NCBI RefSeq assembly: GCF_900188025.1
Contig: NZ_FZNO01000003.1
Coordinates: 124,001 to 188,000 of the forward strand
Length of the DNA stretch: 64,000 nt
Source: Blastococcus mobilis
GTDB lineage: Bacteria > Actinomycetota > Actinomycetes > Mycobacteriales > Geodermatophilaceae
Direction: 5' to 3'
Shown: positions 37,487 to 46,489 of the stretch, one piece after another
Layout: each line of letters begins with the position of its first letter
How positions within the stretch are numbered: the first letter of the stretch is position 1
The notes under the pieces: model-generated
Seen by the model: only the letters and a program-made list of their open reading frames with translations
What the model was told of the DNA's origin: nothing
Database searches by the model: none
Position numbers and translations under genes: made by a program

Positions 37487-38478
37487 GCGGCTCTCCGGAT
37501 GCGCTCGGCGGCACGGACCCGCGCGGACGCCGCCCGGGGGTTGGCGGCGAGCTCCTCGTCGGTGGCTGCCTCGCCCCCCCGCGTCAGGAGGCGCAGCACG
37601 GGGCCGAGCTCGGGCACCGGCATGGGGAACTCCGGTGGGGTCCGGTCGACGGCGTCGGCGGCCAGCGTCTGCTTGACGATCCGGTCCTCGAGGGAGTGGA
37701 AGGTGATGACGACGATCCGCCCGCCGACGGCGAGGGCATCGACCGCCGCGGGCAGTGCCCGGTTCAGGACGCCGAGCTCGTCGTTGACCTCGATGCGCAG
37801 CGCCTGGAAGGTCCGCTTCGCGGGGTGGCCGCCGGTGCGGCGGGTGGCCGCCGGGATGGCCTCGCGGACGAGCTCGGCCAGCCGGCCGGTGCTGGTGAAG
37901 GGCTCGCGGGCCCGTTCCCGGTCGATCGCCGCGGCGATGCGGGTGGCGAAGCGCTCCTCGCCGTACACGCGGAGGACGCGGGCGAGTTCCTTGGGCGAGT
38001 AGGTGTTCACGACGTCGGCAGCGGTCCGTGCGGCTCCCGGGTCCATCCGCATGTCCAGCGGCGCGTCGGCCGAGTAGCTGAAACCCCGGTCGGGCCGGTC
38101 CAGTTGCAGCGAGGAGACGCCGAGGTCGAACAGCACTCCCTGCACCTCCTGGATGCCGAGGCGGCTGAGCACGTCGGGCAGCTCGTCGAAGACGGCGGGC
38201 ACCAGGGTGGCCCGCTCGCTGTGCCCGGCGGCCTCGATCCGGCGGGCGGCCTCCGCGCGCGCCTCGGGGTCGCGGTCCAGGCCGACGAGCCGGAGTCCGG
38301 GATGGGCGTCGAGCATCGCCAGCGCGTGGCCGGCCAGCCCGAGGGTGGCGTCGACGAGGACGGCGCCGTCGGCGGCGCAGGCGGGGCCGAGGAGTTCGAG
38401 GACGCGCTCGAGCAGGACGGGCACGTGCACCGGAGGCCGCAGTGGGCCCTGCGCCGCGGCAGATCCCGTGCTGCTCAT
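37483..38478 (-). CDS. rsmH: 16S rRNA (cytosine-1402-N4) methyltransferase
   Basis: Methylates C1402 in the ribosomal P site. 331 residues: [13 protein letters not shown], the SAM loop [15 protein letters not shown] (the family usually has GGHS here, so the second Gly/Ser positions differ), [14 protein letters not shown], and the C-terminal [13 protein letters not shown]. The ATG is at 38478. It is second in the mraZ-rsmH-ftsL-ftsI order but separated from mraZ by 417 bp of repeats. Confidence 0.95.
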   Translation of the reverse strand: MSSTGSAAAQGPLRPPVHVPVLLERVLELLGPACAADGAVLVDATLGLAGHALAMLDAHPGLRLVGLDRDPEARAEAARRIEAAGHSERATLVPAVFDELPDVLSRLGIQEVQGVLFDLGVSSLQLDRPDRGFSYSADAPLDMRMDPGAARTAADVVNTYSPKELARVLRVYGEERFATRIAAAIDRERAREPFTSTGRLAELVREAIPAATRRTGGHPAKRTFQALRIEVNDELGVLNRALPAAVDALAVGGRIVVITFHSLEDRIVKQTLAADAVDRTPPEFPMPVPELGPVLRLLTRGGEAATDEELAANPRAASARVRAAERIRRAA

Positions 38479-38564
38479 CGTCGACTGCCTCTCGAAGGGG
38501 TCCGGGGTTGCTTCCCGGAATGGTGCCGCGCCGGGGAGCCCGGGGGTGGGACGCGCGGGCTCCG

Positions 38565-38640
38565 GTGGAGCGGGGTGGGGCGAGTGGAGCGGAGTGGGGC
38601 GAGTGGAGCGGAGTGGGGCGGGTGGAGCGGGGTGGGGCGC
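38565..38640. repeat. four-copy 19-bp tandem repeat
   Basis: Exact frame of four units: 38565-38583, 38584-38602, 38603-38621, 38622-38640. The consensus is GTGGAGCGGRGTGGGGCGR, with variation only at two positions. It is purine-rich on the plus strand and could form G-quadruplex-like structure (repeated GG/GGGG runs). Each unit also contains GTGGGG, which resembles the TGGG core bound by MraZ. Confidence 0.9.
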
Positions 38641-38786
38641 CGGGGGCGGCTGGCGGTCAGCGCCGTGGATGGGAGCCCGCCCCCCGCGGGGGCCGCCTGG
38701 CGTCGGGGAAGAGCGTCAGGTGACGTCCCGCGGGGGCGGGGTGGTCCGCCCACCCGCTGCGGAGTCCTCTCGAGGACGGCGGGACC

Positions 38787-38842
38787 GAGCCGCGGGGAAG
38801 GCGGCTGGGGCCCGGACCGGTCGAGCCGCGGGGAAGGCGGCT
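38787..38842. repeat. duplicated hairpin unit downstream of mraZ
   Basis: GAGCCGCGGGGAAGGCGGCT occurs at 38787-38806 and 38823-38842. Each copy folds on itself (GAGCCGC / GCGGCTC, seven pairs in the second copy). They lie 55-110 bp beyond the mraZ stop and could terminate or slow transcription out of mraZ. Confidence 0.7.
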
Positions 38843-38895
38843 CGAACGGGATGTCCTCGATGACCCGGTCGTTGCGGGTGGAGGCGTTCCCGGGA

Positions 38896-39330
38896 TCACG
38901 ACAGCGTCGGCATCCCCTCGCTCTCCATGTCGGCGTAGGCGGCCTCGAGTTCGGCCACGTAGGCCTCCCAGTTGGCGGCGTCCCAGATCTCGAAGCGGGT
39001 GTCCACGCCGACGACGACGACGTCGCGGTCCAGCCCGGCGTACTCCCGGAGGCTCGCGGGGATGGTGATGCGGCCGGTCTTGTCCGGCTCGATCTCGACC
39101 ATCGAGCCGAAGCTCATGCGGGCGGCCATGCGTGCCCGCGCGGTGTCGGAGGGCGCCATCGCGGCCATCGCAGCGCTCTGCTCGGCGACCCGGGCCATGG
39201 TGAGGCCGTAGATGCAGCGCTCCTGGCCCTTCTTGATCACCATGCCGTCGGCCACCTGGTCGCGGAAGCGGACGGGGAGGGCGAGCCGGCCCTTCTCGTC
39301 GAGCCGCAACGGATAGCTGCCGACGAACAC
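38896..39330 (-). CDS. mraZ: MraZ transcriptional regulator
   Basis: DNA-binding regulator of the dcw cluster and RsmH antagonist. 144 residues, close to the usual 143-152. Two SpoVT/AbrB-like repeats: YPLRLDEKGRLALPVRFRD (about 5-23) and EIEPDKTGRITIPASLREYAG (about 78-98). The GTG at 39330 has a strong GGGGGTGAT Shine-Dalgarno. Three TGGG-type boxes lie about 80-105 bp upstream, consistent with self-regulation. Confidence 0.95.
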   Translation of the reverse strand: MFVGSYPLRLDEKGRLALPVRFRDQVADGMVIKKGQERCIYGLTMARVAEQSAAMAAMAPSDTARARMAARMSFGSMVEIEPDKTGRITIPASLREYAGLDRDVVVVGVDTRFEIWDAANWEAYVAELEAAYADMESEGMPTLS

Positions 39331-39411
39331 CGGATCACCCCCTGCATCGGTCCTCCCGTGGCCCTGCGGAGACCCCGGACGGTCCCTGCCTCCCCACCGG
39401 GCGACACAGTA

Positions 39412-39436
39412 ACCCACCAGCCCCCACTGGACACCA
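39412..39436 (-). promoter_or_regulatory. MraZ box (three TGGGN repeats, 10-bp period)
   Basis: On the minus strand: TGGTG at 39436-39432, TGGGG at 39426-39422, TGGGT at 39416-39412, each separated by 5 nt. This is the spacing known for MraZ operators. A TACTGT hexamer follows at once (39410-39405) and could be the -10 element, which would put the operator across the promoter spacer. The first repeat deviates at one position. Confidence 0.75.
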
Positions 39437-39585
39437 CTCCACACCGTGTCGTGACCAGCCGCCCCCACCGCTGCCCTCAGTGCGTCGGCGGCGGAACCGC
39501 GCAGGTCACCGGCGAGGTCCGCGCCGCCCGCCGCGCGCCGGGGCCAGGCCGGGGCGAGCCCGGTTCCAGAACGGTTTCCGCCACG

Positions 39586-39591
39586 TACGGT
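39586..39591 (+). promoter_or_regulatory. -10 element for a leaderless moxR transcript
   Basis: TACGGT is followed by 6 nt (GGAGAG) and then the GTG start of the MoxR gene. This -10 to start spacing is typical of actinobacterial leaderless mRNAs, and the purine run just before GTG is too close to serve as a Shine-Dalgarno. No good -35 is visible. Confidence 0.45.
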
Positions 39592-39597
39592 GGAGAG

Positions 39598-40581
39598 GTG
39601 ACGGAGGCGACACGCACCGCCGACGGAGCGGCCGGTCCCTCGGTCGACGTCGCCGCGGTCGGCGCGGGGATCGCGGCCAACGTCGGCCGGGTCGTGCAGG
39701 GCAAGGACGACGTCGTGCGGCTGGCGCTGGTGGTGCTGCTCGCCGAGGGTCACCTGCTGATCGAGGACGTGCCCGGCGTCGGGAAGACGACCCTGGCCAA
39801 GGCGCTGGCGTCCTCCGTCGACGCGACGGTCCGGCGCATCCAGTTCACACCCGACCTGCTGCCGAGCGACGTCACCGGGGTGGCGGTCTACGACCAGGAG
39901 ACCCGGGCGTTCGAGTTCAAGCCCGGCGCGATCTTCGCCAACATCGTGGTGGCGGACGAGATCAACCGCGCCTCCCCGAAGACGCAGTCGGCCCTCCTGG
40001 AGTGCATGGAGGAGCGTCAGGTCACCGTGGACGGCGTCAGCTACGAGCTGGCCCGTCCGTTCCTGGTGATGGCGACGCAGAACCCGCTGGAGATGGAGGG
40101 CACCTATCCCCTGCCCGAGGCCCAGCGCGACCGGTTCACCGCGCGGGTCTCCATGGGTTACCCCGGCCGCGACGCCGAGCTGGCGATGCTCGACGAGCGG
40201 TCGACCGCCGACCCGCTGGCCACACTGCCCCCCGTCGCCGACGCGGCCACCGTGCGCGACCTCGTCCAGGCGGTCGGCGGCCTCTACGTCTCCGAGGCGG
40301 TGCGGCGCTACGTGGTGGGCCTGGTCGAGGCGACGCGTCGGTCCCCGCACCTGCGACTGGGTGCCTCGCCGCGCGCCGGGCTGCAGCTCCTGCGGGCGGC
40401 CCGGGCCTCGGCCGCCCTGTCCGGCCGGGACCACGTGCTCCCCGACGACGTCCAACTGCTCGCCGGCCCGGTGCTGGCCCACCGCCTGCTGCTGACCGCC
40501 GAGGCCTCCCTGGGCCGGCGCAGCGCCGAGCGGGTCGTCACCGAACTGCTGTCCACCGTGCCGGTACCGCGCGGGCGCTGA
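39598..40581 (+). CDS. MoxR family AAA+ ATPase
   Basis: A 327-residue chaperone-like ATPase. Walker A PGVGKTTL at 59-66, Walker B with Asp120-Glu121 in VVADEINRASPKTQ, sensor block ATQNPLEMEGTYPLPEAQRDRF, and the C-terminal lid. The first gene of an operon with a DUF58 protein and a membrane transglutaminase, a triad seen widely in actinobacteria that is thought to assemble or activate cell-envelope proteins. The GTG start at 39598 fits a leaderless transcript. It is divergent from mraZ. Confidence 0.93.
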   Translation: MTEATRTADGAAGPSVDVAAVGAGIAANVGRVVQGKDDVVRLALVVLLAEGHLLIEDVPGVGKTTLAKALASSVDATVRRIQFTPDLLPSDVTGVAVYDQETRAFEFKPGAIFANIVVADEINRASPKTQSALLECMEERQVTVDGVSYELARPFLVMATQNPLEMEGTYPLPEAQRDRFTARVSMGYPGRDAELAMLDERSTADPLATLPPVADAATVRDLVQAVGGLYVSEAVRRYVVGLVEATRRSPHLRLGASPRAGLQLLRAARASAALSGRDHVLPDDVQLLAGPVLAHRLLLTAEASLGRRSAERVVTELLSTVPVPRGR

Positions 40582-40587
40582 GCTGCC

Positions 40588-41985
40588 GTGCCGACGCCGG
40601 CGAGCCGCGTGCTCTCCTCACTGACCGTCCGCGGACGGTGCGTCGTGGCCGGTGCGGTCACGTTGCTGCTCGTCGGTGCCCTCCTCGGCGAGCGGCCGCT
40701 CGTGCAGCTGGCGATCTTCACCCTGGCCCTGCCGCTCGTCTCGGCCCTGACGGTGGCCCGGGAGCGCTTCCGGCTCAGCGCCCGGCGCACGGTCACGCCG
40801 CCCCGCGTCCCGCGCGGGGAGACCGCGGACGTCGTCCTCGAGATCGCGAACGCCGACACCCGGATGGGTGGACTGTGGGTGCTGACCGAGCACGTGCCGG
40901 GCGAGCTGGGCACGTCGCCGGTGTTCGTGGTCGAGCGACTGGCCGCAGGGGCGCGCACGACGCTGCGCTACCGCGTGCACGGCCACCGGCGAGGCCGGCA
41001 CACCCTCGGCCCGCTGCGGCTGCGGCTGGTCGACCCGTTCGGACTGGTGGAGCGCGGCGCCGTCGGTGCCGACAGCGCACCCCTGCTCGTCGTCCCCCGC
41101 GTGCGGCCGCTCGTTGCCGGCGGCCCGGCCGGTGGGCAGGGTCGTGGCGGCGAGGGCTCCCGCCGGTCGATCGCCGTGCAGGGCGAGGACGACGTCAGCA
41201 CCCGGGAGTACCGCCACGGCGACGATCTCCGGAAGGTCCACTGGCGCGCGACCGCCCGCACCGGCGAGCTCATGGTGCGGCTCGAGGAGCGGCCGTGGCG
41301 GGCGCAGGCCACCCTCCTCCTGGACACGCGCGCACGCGCCCACCTGGTGGCGCCGCACGCTCGGCCTGCCGGCCGGACCGACCGTCCCCGGCCGGGCCCC
41401 GCCGGAGACGACGCGCCACCGCTGGACAGTCTGGAGTGGGTGGTGGAGGCCGCCGCCAGCATCGGGACGGACCTCGCCCGCCGGGGCGCCACGCTCCGGG
41501 CGGTCACCGCGACCGGCGAACTCCTCCCCTCCGCGGGACGCGGCCAGCTGAGCGCGGAGGATCTGCTCGACCGGCTCGCCGGCGTCGGGCCCTCCCGTGT
41601 CTCGGGCCTCGACATCGGGGTGGAGCAGGCGTGCCGGGCCGCCGGCGAGGGGCCGGTCGTCTGCCTGCTGGGTGCCGTGGGCCCCGACGACGTCGTGTCG
41701 CTCATCCGCGGCCGCTCCGGACCGACGACCGACCTGGCCGTGCTCACCGACATCGAGAGCTGGGTGGACACCGGGCACGGCCGCGGTCACCGGGGGCCGT
41801 CGGCCGCCTCGCGCGGCGCGCTGGCCGCCCAGCGCGAGGAGGCCGCGACCCTCCTGCGGGCGGCGGGCTGGCGGGTGGCCGTCGCCCGCGCCGACACCGC
41901 CGTCGCCGAGGTCTGGGCCACCCTGGGCGCTCCGGCGCAGGCGGACCCGGTCACCGTCGCGGGTCTGCACGGAGGCAGGACGTGA
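40588..41985 (+). CDS. DUF58 domain protein
   Basis: A 465-residue protein with two membrane segments at the N-terminus (about 19-34 and 38-55). A beta-rich region is followed by the DUF58 signature VSTREYRHGDDLRKVHWRAT at 203-222 and a vWA-like C-terminal domain. DUF58 proteins are usual partners of MoxR ATPases. The GTG start is 6 nt after the moxR stop; its stop overlaps the transglutaminase start as GTGA. Confidence 0.9.
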   Translation: MPTPASRVLSSLTVRGRCVVAGAVTLLLVGALLGERPLVQLAIFTLALPLVSALTVARERFRLSARRTVTPPRVPRGETADVVLEIANADTRMGGLWVLTEHVPGELGTSPVFVVERLAAGARTTLRYRVHGHRRGRHTLGPLRLRLVDPFGLVERGAVGADSAPLLVVPRVRPLVAGGPAGGQGRGGEGSRRSIAVQGEDDVSTREYRHGDDLRKVHWRATARTGELMVRLEERPWRAQATLLLDTRARAHLVAPHARPAGRTDRPRPGPAGDDAPPLDSLEWVVEAAASIGTDLARRGATLRAVTATGELLPSAGRGQLSAEDLLDRLAGVGPSRVSGLDIGVEQACRAAGEGPVVCLLGAVGPDDVVSLIRGRSGPTTDLAVLTDIESWVDTGHGRGHRGPSAASRGALAAQREEAATLLRAAGWRVAVARADTAVAEVWATLGAPAQADPVTVAGLHGGRT

Positions 41986-44351
41986 ACGACCAGGACGTCC
42001 GGACCGCGGGAGCCGCGGCGCTGGCAACCCTCCTCGGGGCCGCGGCGCTGACGCCGGTCTACACCTCCGCCGCGTGGCTGGGGCCCGTGGTGGCGGTGGT
42101 GCTGACCGTCCTGGCCGGCGGACTGCTGCTGCGGGCGGGCGGGGCGGCTCTCCGGACCGGCCTGACTCGCGGGCGCGCCGCCTCCGACGACCTGTCGGCG
42201 CTCGGTGTGGTCCTGGTGCCGGTGGGCCAGCTGGCGCTGGTCCTGTGTGTCCTCACCGCTCTGTTCGCACCCGCGCGGGCGGTCGCGGGACTCCTGCCGA
42301 CGGAGGCGAGTCTCCGGCAGCTCGCCGCGGTGCTGAGCGAGGGCCTGGCCGAACTCCGCGAGCAGGCGACCCCGGCGCTCCCGCTCACCGGCCTGCTGGC
42401 ACTGACCGCCGTGTTCGTGGGCCTGATCGCCGTCCTGGTGGACCTGGTGACCGTGGCCGGACGGCAGGGCGGCCTCGCCGGGCTCGGGCTGCTGGTCCTC
42501 TACTGCGTACCGGTGGTGACGATCACCGGAACGATCGGGCTGGTCGCGCTGGTGGCACCGGCCGCGGGTCTGGCGCTCCTGCTGTGGACCGACCAGCGCC
42601 GACGGCTGGCCGACTCCGGGCGGGCGACCCGGCGCGCCCTGGGCACCGGCGGAGTGGCCGCGCTGCGGATCGGGGCGGTCGCCCTCGTGGCGGGCCTGGT
42701 GCTCGGACCCCTGGTGCCGACCCTGACGGAGGGCTCGCTCGCCACCGGGCTCGGAGGCGGGTCCGGCAGTGCCACTGGCACCTCGCTGGACCCGGTGGCG
42801 GCGATGCAGGGCCAGCTGACGCTGCCCGAGCCGATCCACCTGCTGCAGGTGGAGACCTCGGTGGAGGACCCGGGCCATCTCCGAGCCGTGGCCATCGACG
42901 AGTACGACAACGAGTCCGGCTGGACGCTGAGCAACATGCGCGGCGAGGAATCCGTCGCCGACGACGACCGCCTGGCCCCGCTCCCGGAGCGCCTGTCGAA
43001 CCGGCCGGTCACCGTGACGATCCAGGTGCTGGAGCACGACGACCGATTCCTGCCGATGCCCTTCTCCCCGCTGTCGGTCCGCCTGGACGACGACGGGGAC
43101 GACGGCTGGCGCTTCGACCCCGACACCGGAACCGTCTACGGCCGTGAGGTGACCAGCGGCGGCCGGAGCTACACGGTCACCGCCGTCGAGCCCCGCCCCA
43201 CGGCGGCCGAGCTCGCCGAGGCGCGCCCGCTGGCGCCGGGCAGCCCGATCCAGCAGCAGTTCACCGCACTCCCCCTCCTGGACCCGCGGGTCACCGATCG
43301 GGTCGCCGAGGTGACCGCCGGGGCCGACACGCCCTACGAGCGGGTCTCCCGCATCCACGGCTTCCTGACCGACCGCGCCAACGGCTTCACCTACAGCCTC
43401 TCGACCGCGCCCGGCACCAGCGGTGACGACCTCGTGGACTTCCTGCAGCTGCGCCGCGGCTACTGCGAGCAGTACGCCGGCGCGATGGCGGTCATGGTGC
43501 GGGCCGCCGGCGTGCCCGCCCGGGTCGCGCTGGGATACACGCCCGGCACCGAGCGGGACGACGGCAGCCGCCTCATCACCAGCGACGACGCGCACGCCTG
43601 GGTGGAGGTGTACTTCGAGGACCTGGGCTGGGTGCCCTTCGACCCGACGCCCATCGCCCGCGACCGCGCCGTCGACCTGCCGTGGGCGCCCCGCGCGGAC
43701 GAGCGGGACGACACCGACGGCCGGGCCGAGGCGCCCGCGCCCACCGTGCCCGCGCGGCCCCTCCCCTCCGTTCCGCAGCACCGCGACCCCGGCGCCGCCC
43801 CGACCGTGCCGTCGGGCCAGGGTGCCGACGACCTGCTGTGGCGGCTCGCCGGCGGGCTGGGCATCACCGCGCTGGCCGGCGCGCTCGTGGCGACGCCGGC
43901 CGGAGTGCGCGCCCTGCAGCGGCGGCGCCGCGTCGCCGCGGGCACCGCAGGGGCCCTGTGGGACGAGCTGACCGCGAGTGCCCTGGACGCCGGGGTGCGG
44001 CTGCACCCGGCCTGGACGCCCCGGCAGTCGGCGCGCGAGCTGGGCGCCGTCCTGGCCCGCTCGGGGGCGTCCGGCGGGCCGGGTACCGACGCGGTCGTGC
44101 GACTGGCCCTGGCCGAGGAGGCGGCCAGCTACGGGCCGACCGCCGGGGAACGGGCACATCCCGACCTGCCCGTGGCGCTGCAGACGGCACGCAAGGCCCT
44201 CCTGGGCTCGCTGCCTCCCGGGAAGCGGCTGCGGGCGCGGATCTGGCCGGCGTCCCTCGTCAGCGGCGCCGGGAGCCGGCTGGTGGCGGAGGCGGGCCGA
44301 CGGCTGTCCCTGCACCGGATCCGGCGGGGGCGGCGGACGCGGACGGTCTGA
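41982..44351 (+). CDS. membrane transglutaminase-like protein (DUF3488/TgpA)
   Basis: A 789-residue protein with about seven N-terminal membrane segments (residues 10-245), an extracytoplasmic transglutaminase core, one more membrane segment (about 630-650) and a cytoplasmic DUF4129-like tail. The catalytic triad can be read as Cys495 (RRGYCEQYAG), His538 (DDAHAWVEV) and Asp554 (VPFDPTP). It forms the third member of the MoxR-DUF58-transglutaminase operon. The substrate is unknown; envelope protein cross-linking or processing is the family guess. Confidence 0.92.
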   Translation: MNDQDVRTAGAAALATLLGAAALTPVYTSAAWLGPVVAVVLTVLAGGLLLRAGGAALRTGLTRGRAASDDLSALGVVLVPVGQLALVLCVLTALFAPARAVAGLLPTEASLRQLAAVLSEGLAELREQATPALPLTGLLALTAVFVGLIAVLVDLVTVAGRQGGLAGLGLLVLYCVPVVTITGTIGLVALVAPAAGLALLLWTDQRRRLADSGRATRRALGTGGVAALRIGAVALVAGLVLGPLVPTLTEGSLATGLGGGSGSATGTSLDPVAAMQGQLTLPEPIHLLQVETSVEDPGHLRAVAIDEYDNESGWTLSNMRGEESVADDDRLAPLPERLSNRPVTVTIQVLEHDDRFLPMPFSPLSVRLDDDGDDGWRFDPDTGTVYGREVTSGGRSYTVTAVEPRPTAAELAEARPLAPGSPIQQQFTALPLLDPRVTDRVAEVTAGADTPYERVSRIHGFLTDRANGFTYSLSTAPGTSGDDLVDFLQLRRGYCEQYAGAMAVMVRAAGVPARVALGYTPGTERDDGSRLITSDDAHAWVEVYFEDLGWVPFDPTPIARDRAVDLPWAPRADERDDTDGRAEAPAPTVPARPLPSVPQHRDPGAAPTVPSGQGADDLLWRLAGGLGITALAGALVATPAGVRALQRRRRVAAGTAGALWDELTASALDAGVRLHPAWTPRQSARELGAVLARSGASGGPGTDAVVRLALAEEAASYGPTAGERAHPDLPVALQTARKALLGSLPPGKRLRARIWPASLVSGAGSRLVAEAGRRLSLHRIRRGRRTRTV

Positions 44352-44368
44352 CCTGCGCCCCGGACGAC

Positions 44369-44400
44369 GTGAGCCGCCGTCCGGGCGGACAGCGGCTCAC
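44369..44400. terminator. bidirectional hairpin between convergent genes
   Basis: GTGAGCCGC (44369-44377) and its complement GCGGCTCAC (44392-44400) form a perfect 9-bp stem with a 14-nt loop that can pair further (TCCG/CGGA). It lies 17 bp past the transglutaminase stop and 27 bp from the DUF3040 stop, so it can serve both. Confidence 0.75.
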
Positions 44401-44427
44401 GGCGGGAGCGGGACGGCGCCCCGGCAG

Positions 44428-44838
44428 CTACTGGTCGTAGCGGCGGCGGAAGCGCTCCTCGAGACGGTTCTTCAGCGGCTGACGGCCGGCGCGACCACCA
44501 CGGCCGGAACGACCGGGGCCGGCCGGGCCACGGCTCCCGGCGGGCGGGCTGCCGGCCTCGACCACGCCGGTCGCGGCCTTGTAGTTGAGGACGCCGAGGG
44601 TGACGCCGGCGAAAGCGACCAGGAAGCCGAAGACCCCCAGCGGCACCGATCGGGCGACCGCGCCGCCGACGAGGACGGCCAGACCGACCACGACGAGGCC
44701 CGCGCCGACCTGCAGCTTGCGGCGTGCTTTCAACCGGCGGTCACCGGTGCGTACGGACGAGGCGAACTTGGGATCGTCATCGACGAGGGCGCGCTCGATC
44801 TGCTCCAGCAGACGCTGCTCGTGTTCGGAGAGCGGCAC
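44428..44838 (-). CDS. DUF3040 membrane protein
   Basis: A 136-residue actinobacterial protein. It begins with the family signature MPLSEHEQRLLEQIERAL, has two adjacent membrane segments (about 42-62 and 66-86) and a basic Gly/Arg-rich C-terminus. The GTG start is at 44838. Homologues are commonly found next to mraZ in mycobacteria, so its presence here is conserved synteny. The function is unknown. Confidence 0.9.
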   Translation of the reverse strand: MPLSEHEQRLLEQIERALVDDDPKFASSVRTGDRRLKARRKLQVGAGLVVVGLAVLVGGAVARSVPLGVFGFLVAFAGVTLGVLNYKAATGVVEAGSPPAGSRGPAGPGRSGRGGRAGRQPLKNRLEERFRRRYDQ

Positions 44839-44963
44839 GTCGACCTCCAGGTGGGCGGAGCCAGGGCCGTCGGTGGCTCCCGCCGACGGTGACTTCGAGG
44901 ATACGAGGCCTTTGCAGGCTGCGAAAGGCGACCGCGCGGCGACCGGTCAGGATCATCTCGCGA

Positions 44964-46262
44964 TCACTCCTCGGGGTACTCAACGGCCGATCCCCCGCTC
45001 GGGTTCCGCGCCGTCCTCGGGAGCGAATCCGCGCTGGTCCGCCCCGTGCCCGGCCGTCCCGTGCCCGGCCGTCCCGTCCGAAGCAGCAGCGTCGCCGGCC
45101 GCACCGCGCCGGCACCGAACCGGCGAGCGGCCCGGTCCGCGGCCAGCTCGGCGTCCCGGCGGCCGCGCTCCCGGGCACCGAGCTCCAGCTGTCGGGGCGC
45201 GGACCCGGCGTCGACCAGGCGTTCGGCTCGCACCCCAACCAGCCGGATGCGGGCCCGGTCGAGACCGAGCGCGTCGAAGAGGGCGCGGGCGGTGTCGTAC
45301 AGCTCCTGGCCGACGTCGGTGGGCACGTCGAGGGTGCGGCTGCGGGTGATCGTGGCGAAGTCGGCGAACCGGACCTTGATGCTCACCGTGCGGGCCAGCC
45401 ATCCGCCGGAGCGGAGCCGGCCCGCTGTCCGCTCGGACAACAGCAACAGCTCGCGGTGGATGACGGCCGGGTCGTCGACGTCGGTGCCGAAGGTCTCCTC
45501 GTGACCGGTCGACTTCTCCGGCTCGTCCGGCACCACCCGCCGGGGGTCCCTGCCCCAGGACAGCTCGTGCAGGTGCGTGCCGACCGCCGCTCCCAGTCCG
45601 CGTTGCAGGGTCTTCACCGGCACGTGCGCGAGGTCGCCGACCGTGCGCAGCCCCAGTCGGAGCAGCGACTCCTCCGTCTTGGGGCCCACTCCCCAGAGCG
45701 CCCCCACCGGCAGCGGGTGCAGGAAGTCCATGACCTCCGGCGGGCGGACGATCAGCAACCCGTCGGGCTTGGCCCGGGCGGAGGCGAGCTTGGCGACGAA
45801 CTTGGTGCCCGCCACCCCGACCGAGCAGGTGATCCCCTGCTCGTCGAAGACGCGGGCGCGCAGGTACTCACCGATCTCCGCGGCGTCACCCAGCCGGCGC
45901 CCGGCCCCGGACACGTCGAGGAAGGCCTCGTCCAGCGACAAGGGCTCCACGAGAGGGGTGACCGAGCGGAACAGCGCCATCACCGACCGGGAGACCTCGG
46001 TGTAGAGCGCCATGTCCCCCGGCAACACCGTCGCCGTCGGGCACAGCCGCAGGGCCCGGGCGGTCGGCATGGCCGCGTGCACGCCGTAGCGGCGGGCCTC
46101 GTAGGTGGCCGAGGTGACCACGCCCCGGTTGCCGGCCCCGCCGACGATCACCGGGGTCCCGGCCAGCTCGGGACGTCGCCGCACCTCGACGCTGGCGAAG
46201 AACGCGTCCATGTCGACGTGCAGGACGCTGCATCCCTCCGCCCGCCCGGCCGGCGATCCCAC
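44964..46262 (-). CDS. dinB: DNA polymerase IV (Y family, translesion)
   Basis: Error-prone lesion bypass polymerase. 432 residues from the GTG at 46262, which has AGGAGGG 4 nt upstream. The alternative ATG at 46280 overlaps a LexA box and lacks its own Shine-Dalgarno. Catalytic Asp17 (HVDMDAFFASVEV), and Asp111-Glu112 in PLSLDEAFLDVSG. Helix-hairpin-helix GALWGVGPKTEESLLRLG and the little-finger domain follow. Expected to be SOS-induced because of the box at 46280-46295. Confidence 0.95.
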   Translation of the reverse strand: MGSPAGRAEGCSVLHVDMDAFFASVEVRRRPELAGTPVIVGGAGNRGVVTSATYEARRYGVHAAMPTARALRLCPTATVLPGDMALYTEVSRSVMALFRSVTPLVEPLSLDEAFLDVSGAGRRLGDAAEIGEYLRARVFDEQGITCSVGVAGTKFVAKLASARAKPDGLLIVRPPEVMDFLHPLPVGALWGVGPKTEESLLRLGLRTVGDLAHVPVKTLQRGLGAAVGTHLHELSWGRDPRRVVPDEPEKSTGHEETFGTDVDDPAVIHRELLLLSERTAGRLRSGGWLARTVSIKVRFADFATITRSRTLDVPTDVGQELYDTARALFDALGLDRARIRLVGVRAERLVDAGSAPRQLELGARERGRRDAELAADRAARRFGAGAVRPATLLLRTGRPGTGRPGTGRTSADSLPRTARNPSGGSAVEYPEE

Positions 46263-46279
46263 GAAACCCTCCTCTCGCA

Positions 46280-46295
46280 TCGAACACCTGTTCGA
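46280..46295. promoter_or_regulatory. LexA (SOS) box of dinB
   Basis: TCGAACACCTGTTCGA on the plus strand: a perfect match to the actinobacterial SOS consensus TCGAAC-N4-GTTCGA. It is 17 bp upstream of the preferred dinB GTG start. Confidence 0.9.
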
Positions 46296-46489
46296 CGGCT
46301 GGGGGGAGACTAACGGGCCCGGGCGGCGACGCGCGCGTGTCGGCGCCCGCCGTCTCGCGCCGCTGGGACCGGCGCTGGAGCCGGTCCCCGAGATGGTGGG
46401 AGTACAGGTGTCGAACGAGGATGGCCGAGGTAAGCAGCGACGGTGGGCTGCCGTCCGGCAGCCGACGATCGATCCTGGACGGAGATGCC

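Larger units (their letters stand above)
38479..38895. other. 417-bp repeat-rich spacer between mraZ and rsmH
   Basis: In most bacteria mraZ and rsmH are nearly adjacent. Here 417 bp without a credible gene separate them, holding a four-copy 19-bp tandem array and two copies of a hairpin unit. It may contain a second promoter for rsmH-ftsL-ftsI or attenuate mraZ transcription; nothing in it looks like an open reading frame with normal codon bias. Confidence 0.7.

Noticed and set aside
38565-38640. CRISPR array
   Set aside because: Units of 19 bp are directly abutting with no spacers, and no cas genes are near.
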